From NCBI GenBank assembly GCA_017160915.1, contig JACAWG010000017.1, forward strand, positions 1 through 64,000: 64,000 bases of DNA. Reading direction: 5' to 3'. The first letter of the stretch is position 1. Every line of letters begins with the position of its first letter. The position numbers were made by a program, and so were the translations under genes. Of this stretch, positions 47,399 to 57,926 are shown piece after piece. The notes below the pieces were generated by a model. It was not told the DNA's origin, did no database searches, and worked only from the letters and a program-made list of their open reading frames with translations. This DNA comes from Aggregatibacter actinomycetemcomitans. Lineage in GTDB: Bacteria; Pseudomonadota; Gammaproteobacteria; Enterobacterales; Pasteurellaceae.

Positions 47399-47755
47399 AT
47401 GCAAAAAATTCTTTTTATCTTAAATGACTCGCCATACGGCGGTGAAAAAACCTTTAACGGATTACGTTTTGCCATTAACTTACAGGAAGATCACGGCAAA
47501 GAAGTGGACATAAAAGTGTTCTGTTTCTCCGATTCGATTTTAAGCGGTCTTGCCGGTCAAAACCCGAACGAAGGTTCTAACGTGCAACAAGTGCTGGATA
47601 TTCTGGTTGCACAAGGCGCAGAAGTGAAACTTTGCACCAGTTGCGTAAAAGCACGTGGGTTATTGGATGCCAAATTAATTAACGGCGTCACCCTCGGCAC
47701 TTTGGCTGACGTGTCAGACTGGACGCTGTGGGCTGATAAAGTCATCAGCTTCTAA
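47399..47755 (+). CDS. DsrE family (YchN-like) protein
   Basis: A 118-residue DsrE/DsrF-fold protein resembling YchN (MQKILFILNDSPYGGEKTFN, later LCTSCVKARGL with two cysteines). The family has sulphur-relay members, but YchN's role is not established. Cotranscribed with the purine permease, from which it is five bases away. Confidence 0.82.
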   Translation: MQKILFILNDSPYGGEKTFNGLRFAINLQEDHGKEVDIKVFCFSDSILSGLAGQNPNEGSNVQQVLDILVAQGAEVKLCTSCVKARGLLDAKLINGVTLGTLADVSDWTLWADKVISF

Positions 47756-47824
47756 TGAGGATATTGGGCGGAGCGGTTTTCCGCCCTTGTTTTATTCAAA
47801 TTTTATTTTCATTAACCGGTAACC

Positions 47825-50800
47825 ATGCAACCACTCAATCCGATTTCCATTCCGTTAAATTCCATCAGCCTTATTGAAGCCTCCGCCGGGACGGGCAAGA
47901 CTTACACCATGGGCTCCCTGTATTTGCGTTTGTTGTTGCAGGCGGGGGAAAATGCGTTTCCTTATAGTTTAAATGTTGAGCAAATTTTAGTGGTCACCTT
48001 TACCGAAATGGCAACGGAGGAATTGAAACGCAAAATTCGTGAACGGATTTATGATGCCAAACAGAAATTGACGGCGTATCAACAAACGCGGGATTCGGCA
48101 ATATTTGAACAAGATGATTTTTTACGCCAATTAGCCGACACCATCACGGATTTCCCTCTCGCCATTCAGCGTTTGACCTTAGCGGAACAAAACATGGATT
48201 TGGCGGCGATTTATACCATTCACGGCTTTTGTCGCCGAATGCTCATGCAATATGCGTTTAATTCGGGCATTCATTTCAACTTGGAATTAAGCGGCGAAGA
48301 AGACGAATTGTTATTGCATTTGGCGCAAAACGTGTGGCGGGCGCATTTCTATTCGCAGCCTTATGCCGTTGCCGCGTTTATTCAAAAACACCTGATTTCA
48401 CCGACCAATATCGTCAAAAATATTAAAAAATTTGCCGGCACGGAATTAAAACTCCCGCAAAATCGACCGCACTTTTTTGACGGCGCGCTGCCGGATTTTC
48501 TTTCTAAACTTGCCGATTATTCGCAACAATTCGCCACACAAACTGCGGCAGTGAAAAAGCACTGGTTGGAAAACGAAGCGGATATTGCGCAGTTACTTGA
48601 AACGGAAGTGAACACCAAATACAAAAGCGCGAAAGAACAAAAATTAAACCGACGCAGTTTCACCTCCGCAACCCGTCCGAAATGGCTTGCCATGATGAAA
48701 GCTTGGGCGGAAAGTGATCAAACGGATTTCCCGGACTGTTTTTCCCGTTTCGGGCAAACGGCGATGAATGAGCAAAAAGGCGAAGAGGCAAAAGACGCCT
48801 TGACCCATTCGCTTTTTGTCGAAATTGATGAACTGCTGCAACTCGCCGAGCAACAAGGGCTATTGTCCCAAGCCTTATGGTTCCATTATTTACAAATGCT
48901 GAATGCGCAGTTAGTGGAATACAAGCTCAACCACAGCGAAAAAAGTTTTAACGATTTGTTACGCTTACTGAAAGAAGCCTTGTTCCACCCTGATAATGCT
49001 GAATTTGCCCGCTTGATTCGTTACCAATTTCCTTTTGCCATGATTGATGAGTTTCAGGATACGGACGCGGTGCAATATCAGATTTTTTCTAAAATTTATG
49101 TGGAACAACCGTCACCTGACGCTCAATCTGATAGCGGCTTTATTATGATTGGCGATCCGAAACAGGCGATTTATAAATTCCGTGGTGCCGACATTTTTAC
49201 CTATTTCCAAGCCGCCCGCCAAGCGCAACATCGTTTTAATCTGGCGAAAAATTACCGTTCCCATCAACACGTTGTGGATGCTGTGAATCGGTTGTTTGAT
49301 TTTGTCGAACAACCGCCGTTTCTCTATAAAGACATTCAATTTATGCCCGTAAGCGCGAGAGCGGATCACCCGCAGTTTTGGTTAAACGGGCAGCCGGAAC
49401 CTGCGGTACGTTTTTATGTAGATGAGGCTTCCGTTAAAGAAAACATGGCGAAAGCCTGCGCCGTTTCTATTCAGCATTGGCTACAAAGTGCGGTGGAAAA
49501 TTCCGCCGTTTTTCGCCCTGATGGTGAAGGTGAAGAACAGGCGTTGAAACCGGAAAGTATCGCCGTGTTGGTACGTAGCCGTAAAGAAGCGGAGTTGGTG
49601 AAAAATGAATTGCGTCGCTTGGGCATTGCCTCCGTGTATTTGTCGGAAGACAGCAATGTGTTCGACAGCAGCGCGGCAAAAGATCTGTTAATGATTCTCA
49701 CGGCGTGCCTCAATCCGTTTTCCGAACGCCATATTTTAAACGCCGTCGCCACGGCAATTTTTGCCCAAACCGGCGCCGACATTCAGCGCATTCGTATGGA
49801 CGAAACCCGTTGGGAGCATTGGGTTGAGAAGTTTATTCATTACCAAAGAACCTGGCAAAAACAAGGCGTATTGGTGATGTTACATCAGTTGTTTCAGCAG
49901 GAAAAAATCACGGAAACGCTTTATCCCACCGTGGACGGCAAACGCTTGGTGACGGACTTGCTGCATTTGGCGGAATTATTGCAGGAAGCGGCGACGCTGA
50001 ACGAAAGCGAAGCGGCATTGTTACGTTGGTTTGAGAAACAAATTCAAGGGGAAGATCGCCAAAAAGAGCAACAGGTTCGTTTGGAGAGTGAATTGCAGCT
50101 GGTGAAAATCGTCACCATTCATAAATCCAAAGGGTTGGAATACGATTTGGTTTGGTTGCCGTTTATCGGCTATGCTTCCACCTTCCGGGGCGATCGTATC
50201 GCCACTTATTACGACGAAGCGCAGGGCGCGGTGCTGTGGGATTACGATAAATCTCATAACGCGTTGGTGCAACAGGAAGACTTTGCCGAACAGTTACGCC
50301 TGCTTTATGTGGCGCTGACCCGCGCCAAATACCAGTTGGTGATCGGCGTGCCACAAACCTTTGAGAAAAAATGGAGCAGTTTGTTATATGTGCTGACGCA
50401 AGGGGCGATCCAAACGAGCGAAAAACCGAATGCTTACGACAGCCTCCCGTTATTGGAAAACCTTGTGGCGCGTGCGCCGCAGGGCAGTGTGCAAATTGCC
50501 AACACGGCAGATCTGACACCGCTGGCATTGCAGGCTCACAGCGAAACGCCGACGCCGTTACAAGCGGCGAAATTCACCGGCAATATCGAACAAAACTGGA
50601 CGGTCACCAGTTTCAGCGCTATGGAAGCCATTCATCAGAATAAAGCCTATTTCAAGGCGCAGCAGATGACAGAAAGTGCGGTCGATTTTCCAAGTGTTTT
50701 TGACTTAGGGAAAGACTATGACTTTAACGAACAAGGGCAACCAACCGAGATGATTCAGGAAACGGTAGCCGATGAATCCGTCTATCCTTTCGGCTATTCG

Positions 50801-51493
50801 CCTTTTGATTTCCCGCACGGCATTAACATCGGCACGGCGTTACACCGTTTTCTGGAGAAAACGGATTTTGACCGCCCGTTAAACGAAGACAAAATCCAAA
50901 AACTCTGCCATCGGTTACAGTTAGAGGAAACCTGGCTGCCGACCTTACACCAATGGATAAACGCCATTTTGCATACGCCGTTAAGCACGCAGGATCCCAG
51001 CTTACAACTGGCGAATTTAGCCCGCCAACATTGCGTGAAAGAAATGCCATTTTATTTGAAGTTAAACCGAACATTTGATGTGGCGGCATTTAATCGGGCG
51101 TTACAACAACATCACCATTTGCCGTCGGAACCCCTGCAATTTGAAGCCATTAAGGGAATGTTACGCGGTTTCATGGATTTGGTGTTTTATCATAACGGAA
51201 AATATTATTTGGCGGATTACAAATCCAATTTTCTTGGTGTGGAAGCGCAAAACTACGTCGGCACCGGACTTCGGCAAGCCATGCTGACGAATCATTACGA
51301 CTGGCAATATTTGCTTTATACATTGGCATTACACCGTTATTTACAACAACGTGACGCAAACTATGACTACGAAACCCATTTCGGTGGCGTGTTTTATTGT
51401 TTTTTACGCGGCATGAACGGCGAAAATCAAAACGGCGTATTTTTTGATAAACCGGATTACGCATTGATTCAGGCTTTGGAGAACTTGTTCTAA
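47825..51493 (+). CDS. recB: Exodeoxyribonuclease V beta subunit
   Basis: 1222 residues; 3'-5' helicase and sole nuclease of RecBCD, which processes double-strand breaks to Chi. N-terminal UvrD-like helicase with Walker A EASAGTGKTYT, TIHGFCRR, MIDEFQDTD and KSKGLEYDLVWLPF; C-terminal nuclease with GFMDLVFYHNGKYYLADYKSN. The recD start overlaps its stop codon. recC is not in the window. Confidence 0.97.
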   Translation: MQPLNPISIPLNSISLIEASAGTGKTYTMGSLYLRLLLQAGENAFPYSLNVEQILVVTFTEMATEELKRKIRERIYDAKQKLTAYQQTRDSAIFEQDDFLRQLADTITDFPLAIQRLTLAEQNMDLAAIYTIHGFCRRMLMQYAFNSGIHFNLELSGEEDELLLHLAQNVWRAHFYSQPYAVAAFIQKHLISPTNIVKNIKKFAGTELKLPQNRPHFFDGALPDFLSKLADYSQQFATQTAAVKKHWLENEADIAQLLETEVNTKYKSAKEQKLNRRSFTSATRPKWLAMMKAWAESDQTDFPDCFSRFGQTAMNEQKGEEAKDALTHSLFVEIDELLQLAEQQGLLSQALWFHYLQMLNAQLVEYKLNHSEKSFNDLLRLLKEALFHPDNAEFARLIRYQFPFAMIDEFQDTDAVQYQIFSKIYVEQPSPDAQSDSGFIMIGDPKQAIYKFRGADIFTYFQAARQAQHRFNLAKNYRSHQHVVDAVNRLFDFVEQPPFLYKDIQFMPVSARADHPQFWLNGQPEPAVRFYVDEASVKENMAKACAVSIQHWLQSAVENSAVFRPDGEGEEQALKPESIAVLVRSRKEAELVKNELRRLGIASVYLSEDSNVFDSSAAKDLLMILTACLNPFSERHILNAVATAIFAQTGADIQRIRMDETRWEHWVEKFIHYQRTWQKQGVLVMLHQLFQQEKITETLYPTVDGKRLVTDLLHLAELLQEAATLNESEAALLRWFEKQIQGEDRQKEQQVRLESELQLVKIVTIHKSKGLEYDLVWLPFIGYASTFRGDRIATYYDEAQGAVLWDYDKSHNALVQQEDFAEQLRLLYVALTRAKYQLVIGVPQTFEKKWSSLLYVLTQGAIQTSEKPNAYDSLPLLENLVARAPQGSVQIANTADLTPLALQAHSETPTPLQAAKFTGNIEQNWTVTSFSAMEAIHQNKAYFKAQQMTESAVDFPSVFDLGKDYDFNEQGQPTEMIQETVADESVYPFGYSPFDFPHGINIGTALHRFLEKTDFDRPLNEDKIQKLCHRLQLEETWLPTLHQWINAILHTPLSTQDPSLQLANLARQHCVKEMPFYLKLNRTFDVAAFNRALQQHHHLPSEPLQFEAIKGMLRGFMDLVFYHNGKYYLADYKSNFLGVEAQNYVGTGLRQAMLTNHYDWQYLLYTLALHRYLQQRDANYDYETHFGGVFYCFLRGMNGENQNGVFFDKPDYALIQALENLF

Positions 51494-53478
51494 TGTTAGC
51501 TTTATTATTCCAACTCAAAACAAAGGGCATTATTAACGCCGCCGACTATTATTTCGCCGAATTTATTCACCGCAAACAACAGCCTTTTCACTATGCACCG
51601 CCTATTCAGAACCTGGCGGTGCTCATGGCGGCGTTGTGTAATTTCAGTTATCGGCAGGGAAATACCTGTATTTTGCTGAATCACGCCACGGAACAGGATT
51701 TATTCGGCTTGCAGGATTATTTTAGCGAACGCGTTTATTTAACGGATATTCGGCGAAAAATTGATTATTTGCCCATTGACCAATGGCAGGCAGCGTTGCC
51801 GGCGGCGCAACATATCGCTTTTACCGCCGCGCCGTTGCAACAGGTTGCGCCTTTAGTGTTGCAGTTTGGCCGCTTGTATTTTTATCGCATCTGGCAGGAT
51901 GAATTCCGTATCGCCGATTACTTTAAAAGTGCGGTCCGTTTTCAACATGTTTTTTCAGCCGAACAGACGGCGCAAATCGCCCCGATTTTGAACCGCTATT
52001 TTCATGAAGAACAGGGCATCGACTGGCAAAAAATCGCGGTGGCAATGGCATTGCGTCAACGATTTTGCCTCATTACCGGCGGACCGGGCACGGGCAAAAC
52101 CACCACCGTCACCAAACTCCTGCTGACCTTGCAGGAGCTTCATCAAAACGGCTTGCGCATTAAACTTGTCGCCCCGACGGGAAAAGCGGCGGCGCGGCTT
52201 ACGGAATCTATTGTGGACGCGGTAGATCGCCTGAAACAGACTTTTTCCACGGAGAAACACGAGCGGGAAATGATCGAAAATCTGCGCATTCCCATGAACG
52301 CGGAAACCATTCATCGCTTGCTCGGCGTGCGTTTTTTTAGTGAAGAAACCCGCTATCACGCCGACAATCCGTTGCCGGTGGACGTGTTGGTGGTGGACGA
52401 AGCGTCCATGATCGATTTAACCTTGATGGCGAAACTGCTTAATGCGCTCAAACCGGAAACAAAATTGATTTTATTGGGCGATAAAGACCAGCTGGCTTCC
52501 GTGGAAGCAGGGGCGATTCTGGGCGAATTAGGGCGCTTCGTGAATGCGTCGGCGCCGACGTATAGCCCTGCGATGGTGCAATATTTACAGGCGACCACTG
52601 GCATTTCTCTTGCCGCGTCGGATAGCGTCAATCCTATTAGCGATAGCATTTGTTATTTGCAGGTCAGCCGTCGATTCGGCGCAAACCCCGAAGTGGGCGC
52701 GTTAGCGACCGCGGTGAATTCAGGCAACGCGGCAGAAAGCTGGCGGTTATTGCAACAATATCAGCAACACCAAGAGAAAAAATGCGGCGTGTATTTAACG
52801 GATTTCGCCCATTATTTAAACAATAAAGAAGACATTCAACAGCGCAAAGCCTGCGTAAAGCTCGTCGTTGAACGCGCCGCCGAGGAATATGCCCGCTATC
52901 TGCAATTAATCGCGCAAGTCGGGCAGCCTGATGAAGAAAAAGTGCGGTCGATTTTCGCGGCGTTTAACGGCATCCGTTTTTTAACGGCATTACGTGTGGG
53001 CGAATTCGGCGTGGAGCAATTAAATCTCGCCATCGCGGAAAAATTACGCCAAAAACGCTTGTTGCAATTTCATCAGGAACGGGAATGGTACATCGGTAAA
53101 CCGATTATGGTGACGCAAAATGACGGCAATGTGGGCTTGTATAACGGTGACATCGGCATTTATTTGGGAAACGGACGGGTGTGGTTCGAGCAGGGACAAA
53201 ACAGCTATAAAACCGTATTGGCAAGCCGCGTGCCGAACCACGAAACCGCCTTCGTGATGACGGTGCATAAATCCCAAGGTTCGGAATTCCCTCATACTTT
53301 CCTGATTTTGCCGTTGGAAAACAGCCCCGTGTTATCCAAAGAATTGGTTTATACCGGCATTACCCGCACTAAAGATTTTTTAACGGTGTTTGCGCTGCAA
53401 AGCGTATGGGAAAGCGCGGTGAAAAATCCGGTGCAACGGCAAAGCGGATTGGGTATGTTATTGGAAAAACACGCCTGA
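51493..53478 (+). CDS. recD: Exodeoxyribonuclease V alpha subunit
   Basis: A 661-residue 5'-3' helicase of the RecBCD enzyme. Walker A GGPGTGKTTTVTKLL, Walker B VLVVDEASMIDL, and MTVHKSQGSEFPHTFLILP in the C-terminal helicase domain. Its ATG shares the last base of the recB stop (TAATG), a coupled pair. Confidence 0.96.
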   Translation: MLALLFQLKTKGIINAADYYFAEFIHRKQQPFHYAPPIQNLAVLMAALCNFSYRQGNTCILLNHATEQDLFGLQDYFSERVYLTDIRRKIDYLPIDQWQAALPAAQHIAFTAAPLQQVAPLVLQFGRLYFYRIWQDEFRIADYFKSAVRFQHVFSAEQTAQIAPILNRYFHEEQGIDWQKIAVAMALRQRFCLITGGPGTGKTTTVTKLLLTLQELHQNGLRIKLVAPTGKAAARLTESIVDAVDRLKQTFSTEKHEREMIENLRIPMNAETIHRLLGVRFFSEETRYHADNPLPVDVLVVDEASMIDLTLMAKLLNALKPETKLILLGDKDQLASVEAGAILGELGRFVNASAPTYSPAMVQYLQATTGISLAASDSVNPISDSICYLQVSRRFGANPEVGALATAVNSGNAAESWRLLQQYQQHQEKKCGVYLTDFAHYLNNKEDIQQRKACVKLVVERAAEEYARYLQLIAQVGQPDEEKVRSIFAAFNGIRFLTALRVGEFGVEQLNLAIAEKLRQKRLLQFHQEREWYIGKPIMVTQNDGNVGLYNGDIGIYLGNGRVWFEQGQNSYKTVLASRVPNHETAFVMTVHKSQGSEFPHTFLILPLENSPVLSKELVYTGITRTKDFLTVFALQSVWESAVKNPVQRQSGLGMLLEKHA

Positions 53479-53605
53479 AAACCACCGCACTTTAACCGTC
53501 TTACAGGAATTTAGATATATCTCATAGTTTTTATTTCTTTCTCAAGGGACGGAAATCTGCGTATTATCTGCCCTCACAAATAACTTGTTGTTTATAGAGG
53601 GGCTT

Positions 53606-54154
53606 ATGATGTCCCAATTTCAAATTCACACTATCGAATCCGCCCCGGAAGAGGCAAAAGACGCGCTAAAAGCGGTGCAAAACGCCAACGGTTTTATCCC
53701 GAATCTCATCGGCATGTTAGTCAACGCGCCGACTGCGTTGGAAACTTATTGCACCGTCGGCGGGATTAACGGGCGTAACAGTTTAACCGGCGCGGAGCGC
53801 GAAGTGGTGCAAATTACCGCCGCGGTGGTGAACGGTTGCGGTTTCTGCGTGGCGGGTCACACCAAAATCGCCCTGAAAGGGCTTAAACTAGAAGAAGAAT
53901 TGGTTAATCAAATTCGTGCGACGGCGCGTATCGAATCCGATCCGAAATTGGATACCTTAGCCCGTTTCACTTTGGCGGTGATGTTACAAAAAGCCAAATT
54001 AACCGAAGCGTAGCTAAACGCGTTCTTTGCCGCTGGTTACAACCAACAAAACGCCATTGATGTGATTTTGGGCGTAAGTCTGGCGACATTGTGCAACTAC
54101 GCGAACAATATCGCCGAAACGTCGATTAATCCGGAATTGCAACCTTTTGCCTAA
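53606..54154 (+). pseudogene. Carboxymuconolactone decarboxylase/AhpD-like protein, interrupted by TAG
   Basis: The frame encodes a CMD-family protein with GFIPNLIGMLVNAPTALETY and the redox-type CGFCVAGHTKIAL motif. A TAG at 54011-54013 follows KLTEA. The same frame continues without a gap for 47 more codons (LNAFFAAGYNQQNAIDVILG and on) to TAA at 54154, and this tail is the normal family C-terminus. One nonsense change explains this; a truncated product of about 135 residues with its CxxC might still fold. GAGG precedes ATG 53606. Confidence 0.85.
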
Positions 54155-54211
54155 CGTCGACTGTACTGGATTTAAAGCCCTATCTTTCATGATAAGGCTT
54201 TTTTATTAGGC

Positions 54212-55096
54212 TTATTTGGCGTTAATCGGCATAATCTTTTTAAATGAAATCAGTGCAGATAAGACTAGGGCAATGATTAATGCGGTGTAGTTTTGCATAG
54301 CAAATAATCTGAGTTCCTTGATACCACTGTCATTAAATGCGAGAGCAACCAAACTGTAATAAACTGCGCCGATAAGAACGCTGAAAGTAATGTGGCGAAC
54401 ATTCCTATGGAATCGTTTGAACATAACGGTAAGACCGGTAAGCAACATCGGCAATATAACAATAGTCATCATAGAGAGTGCCAGCGTGACAACTTTCTCT
54501 GTTATTCCTGCTAATAAGATCGCTGTAATTCCAAAAATAACGGTTCCAAGCAAAGTAAATACAGGAGGAATTAGCCAACGGTAAGACGCAAAGCCTTTTT
54601 TTTCTATAACTTGGTTTGTTAAATTTGCTCCCGTTGAGAGGGTTTTAGGGAATATTTTAAAGATAATTTGGGATTCTAAGAGAATCCCCGCTTTATTTGG
54701 AAAGGCAACTAAACCGAAAATTGCGGTTAATAGGCCGTGAAAAAGGCAGAAGTAAACCGAAATATCACTTAGTATGACATAAGATGAGATTCCAGAGGTA
54801 AGGGTGCCGATTAACATGGCGCCAATAATCCCTTTAATACTTCTTCTAAATCGACATAATCCAAGAATCAATCCAGTGGATATTCCCCAGGTCGGCATAA
54901 AGTAAATTAAAAAGAAAATACCTACGGAAGAAGAAATAAGTGAGCCTAATAACGCGGCATTGTTCAAGGGGCCGCCACCTACGGGAGCAAAGTTTGAGAG
55001 TGAGAATTTAAATACTAGTATGCCGTAAAATGTAGTGAAAATTAAAAAGTAAAGAAAAATGCGCCAAAAGCCAAATTGCTTTCTTAAAAAAGACAT
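54212..55096 (-). CDS. Hypothetical polytopic membrane protein
   Basis: A 294-residue protein I do not recognise. It has about eight hydrophobic segments (for example RIFLYFLIFTTFYGILVF and GTVIFGITAILLAGI) and a glycine-rich early loop (APVGGGPLNNAAL). There is no signal for secretion beyond the first helix and no catalytic motif. It lies alone between the interrupted CMD gene and rplM, and looks more AT-rich than its neighbours, possibly an acquired gene. Confidence 0.7.
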   Translation of the reverse strand: MSFLRKQFGFWRIFLYFLIFTTFYGILVFKFSLSNFAPVGGGPLNNAALLGSLISSSVGIFFLIYFMPTWGISTGLILGLCRFRRSIKGIIGAMLIGTLTSGISSYVILSDISVYFCLFHGLLTAIFGLVAFPNKAGILLESQIIFKIFPKTLSTGANLTNQVIEKKGFASYRWLIPPVFTLLGTVIFGITAILLAGITEKVVTLALSMMTIVILPMLLTGLTVMFKRFHRNVRHITFSVLIGAVYYSLVALAFNDSGIKELRLFAMQNYTALIIALVLSALISFKKIMPINAK

Positions 55097-55227
55097 TTTT
55101 TAGTTCCTTAGAGTGATAAAGATTAGATTTTTTATTTGTGCTGTCACTGGCGAAGGCGAATGATACATTTTTAAAGAAAATTTATCAATTTTTTGCTTAA
55201 AAATTAGCATTACCCACAGTTTTTATG

Positions 55228-55800
<573 letters not shown>

Positions 55801-55816
55801 TCACGAGGTTTAGGAT

Positions 55817-56209
55817 ATGGCAGAGAATCAAAACTACGGCACAGGTCGCCGCAAAAGCTCTTCAGCTCGTGTATTTATCAAACCGGGCAATGGTAAGATC
55901 ACTATCAACCAACGTGAATTAGACGTTTACTTCGGTCGCGAAACTGCACGCATGGTAGTTCGTCAACCGTTAGAATTGGTTGAATTAACTGATAAATTAG
56001 ACCTATACATCACTGTTAAAGGTGGTGGTATTTCCGGTCAAGCGGGTGCAATCCGTCATGGTATTACCCGTGCATTGATGGAATACGATGAAACCCTACG
56101 CCCTGCGCTTCGTGCAGCAGGCTTCGTTACTCGTGACGCACGTCGCGTTGAACGTAAAAAAGTGGGTTTGCACAAAGCACGTCGTCGTCCACAATACTCC
56201 AAACGTTAA
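55817..56209 (+). CDS. rpsI: 30S ribosomal protein S9
   Basis: 130 residues; its C-terminal tail (RRRPQYSKR) reaches the P-site t[16 protein letters not shown] and the [14 protein letters not shown] block are diagnostic. AGGAT precedes the ATG. Ends at a strong terminator. Confidence 0.99.
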   Translation: MAENQNYGTGRRKSSSARVFIKPGNGKITINQRELDVYFGRETARMVVRQPLELVELTDKLDLYITVKGGGISGQAGAIRHGITRALMEYDETLRPALRAAGFVTRDARRVERKKVGLHKARRRPQYSKR

Positions 56210-56228
56210 TTTTTATACGTTTTTACAG

Positions 56229-56257
56229 AAAGCAGAGAGCAATCTCTGCTTTTTTTA
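56229..56257 (+). terminator. rplM-rpsI operon terminator
   Basis: AAAGCAGAGA (56229-56238) pairs with TCTCTGCTTT (56243-56252), followed by a T-run. Confidence 0.88.
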
Positions 56258-56362
56258 TGCGTAAAATTCGGCAAAAAGTGCGGTTGGTTTTCAGAATGTT
56301 TTTTTGCGATCTGCCAAGCCTTGTTATAATGCACGCCATTTTCAATAACATTAGGGCAAAGC

Positions 56363-57148
56363 ATGAAAATCGCATTAGGCGTAGAATACGACGGAAAAAA
56401 TTATTTTGGCTGGCAACGACAAGAAAAAGTCGCTAGCGTGCAGGCGGAATTGGAACGGGCGATTTCCGTAGTTGCCAATGAAGACATCGGTATTTTCTGC
56501 GCCGGTCGCACCGATTCCGGCGTGCACGCCACGGGGCAGGTGATCCATTTTGAAACCACGGCGGAACGCCCGGAAAAGGCCTGGAGTTTCGGCGTGAACG
56601 CCAATTTGCCCGATGACATTGCCGTACGTTGGGCGAAAGTGGTAGAAGCGGATTTTCATGCCCGCTTCAGCGCCACAGCGCGGCGTTATCGCTATATTTT
56701 ATACTGCAACAAATTGCGCTCGGCGATTTTGCCGCAAGGCGTGACCCATTGCCATTTGGAACTCGATCATCAATTAATGCACGATGCGGGGCAGGTGCTG
56801 CTCGGCGAAAATGATTTCAGTTCTTTCCGCGCCGCCCAATGCCAATCCAACACACCATGGCGCAATGTCCATCATTTACACGTCACCCGCTTGGGGCAAT
56901 ATATCATCGTGGATATTCAAGCTAATGCTTTTGTGCATCACATGGTGCGCAACATCGTCGGTAGTCTTATTGAAGTCGGTTGTGGCAATCAACCCGTTGA
57001 GTGGATAAAATGGCTGTTGGAGCAAAAAGATCGCACCCTCGCCGCCCCCACCGCCAAACCGGAAGGGTTGTATTTAGTGAATGTGATTTATCCCGACCAC
57101 TTTAATCTGCCGAAAATGCCAATGGGTCCGCTGTTTTTGGCAGATTGA
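56363..57148 (+). CDS. truA: tRNA pseudouridine(38-40) synthase
   Basis: 261 residues; modifies positions 38-40 in the anticodon arm of many tRNAs. Catalytic Asp51 in [14 protein letters not shown]-terminal [16 protein letters not shown] and late [13 protein letters not shown] are family motifs. AGGG precedes the ATG. Shares a terminator-like hairpin (57162-57188) with the convergent toxin gene. Confidence 0.96.
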   Translation: MKIALGVEYDGKNYFGWQRQEKVASVQAELERAISVVANEDIGIFCAGRTDSGVHATGQVIHFETTAERPEKAWSFGVNANLPDDIAVRWAKVVEADFHARFSATARRYRYILYCNKLRSAILPQGVTHCHLELDHQLMHDAGQVLLGENDFSSFRAAQCQSNTPWRNVHHLHVTRLGQYIIVDIQANAFVHHMVRNIVGSLIEVGCGNQPVEWIKWLLEQKDRTLAAPTAKPEGLYLVNVIYPDHFNLPKMPMGPLFLAD

Positions 57149-57161
57149 TGATCGAATAGAT

Positions 57162-57188
57162 AAAAAGCAGGTTTAAAGCCTGCTTTTT
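57162..57188. terminator. Hairpin between truA and relE-type toxin
   Basis: AAAAAGCAGG pairs with CCTGCTTTTT, followed by GCTTT. The right arm overlaps the last codons of the toxin gene. Confidence 0.65.
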
Positions 57189-57457
57189 GCTTTGGTATAA
57201 ACGAAACTTCGATCGCGTTTTCCTACGGCGATGACTTTGACCACAATGCGTTCATCAATAACCTGATACACCAATCGGTATCCCGCATTGCGTAATTTGA
57301 TTTTATAGCAATCTTTCATGCCGGGTAATTTGGCGGATGGCACTCTGGGATTTTCGGCGCGTTCTTTTAATTTCTCAATAAATTGTTTGCGTAGTGCAAC
57401 ATCAAGTTTGCGGAATTCTTTTTCGGATGATGGTATAAACTCAATGATGTAACTCAT
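57173..57457 (-). CDS. relE: RelE/ParE-superfamily toxin
   Basis: A 94-residue basic protein with the RelE-type fold signature: YIIEFIPSSEKEFRKLD, then KIKLRNAGYRLVYQVIDE and VKVIAVGKRDRSFVY. RelE toxins cut mRNA at the ribosome; the basic C-terminus with KRDRS fits. It overlaps the antitoxin gene by four bases (ATGA). Exact subfamily not assigned. Confidence 0.87.
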   Translation of the reverse strand: MSYIIEFIPSSEKEFRKLDVALRKQFIEKLKERAENPRVPSAKLPGMKDCYKIKLRNAGYRLVYQVIDERIVVKVIAVGKRDRSFVYTKAKSRL

Positions 57458-57708
57458 CGTAGTAAATCCTCTAAATCAACAGGATAACTTTTTTCATGTT
57501 GACGTTCTTCCACGATTTTTGCTAATTCGGCATCCTCGGCTAATTCCATCAGATATTCATAAATTGCCGGTGGGACGCAATAAAATGCGGGTTCATTACG
57601 GTTTAAAATTGCCAGCGGTTTTCCACCGGCTTCACGAAGTACCGCCATTGGGTTGGTTTTTAATTCGGTGATACTGGCGACAATATCAGTTAAAACAAGG
57701 CTTGTCAT
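57454..57708 (-). CDS. Phd/YefM-family antitoxin
   Basis: An 84-residue antitoxin: the N-terminal DNA-binding part (ASITELKTNPMAVLREAGGKPLAILNRNEP) is Phd/YefM-like and the acidic C-terminus (AEDAELAKIVEERQHE) is expected to wrap the toxin. AAAGGAG is placed before the ATG. Together they form a type II toxin-antitoxin operon, usually repressed by its own product. Confidence 0.85.
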   Translation of the reverse strand: MTSLVLTDIVASITELKTNPMAVLREAGGKPLAILNRNEPAFYCVPPAIYEYLMELAEDAELAKIVEERQHEKSYPVDLEDLLR

Positions 57709-57744
57709 AAATTAACTCCTTTCAACGACTGTTTATTAGAGCTG

Positions 57745-57773
57745 ATAATAGCACTTTTTATTGGTTTTCTCAA
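57745..57773 (-). promoter_or_regulatory. Toxin-antitoxin promoter
   Basis: TTGAGA (57768-57773) and TATTAT (57745-57750) on the reverse strand with 17-bp spacing, 36 bp before the antitoxin start. No clear operator palindrome was identified. Confidence 0.6.
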
Positions 57774-57846
57774 TTATCGGATCATAAAAGAGCGGTTATT
57801 TTTACTGGCGTTTTTGGCGGATTGATTGAAAAACACTGAAAAAACT

Positions 57847-57881
57847 GACCGCACTTTAATTTGAAAGAATAAAGTGCGGTC
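57847..57881 (-). terminator. Uptake-sequence terminator of the DASS gene
   Basis: GACCGCACTTTA pairs with TAAAGTGCGGTC, about 45 bp beyond the stop of the reverse-strand transporter gene. Confidence 0.65.
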
Positions 57882-57926
57882 GTTTTATTAGGTGAATTTT
57901 ACGTTATGAGTAAAGCCGAGTTTCTT

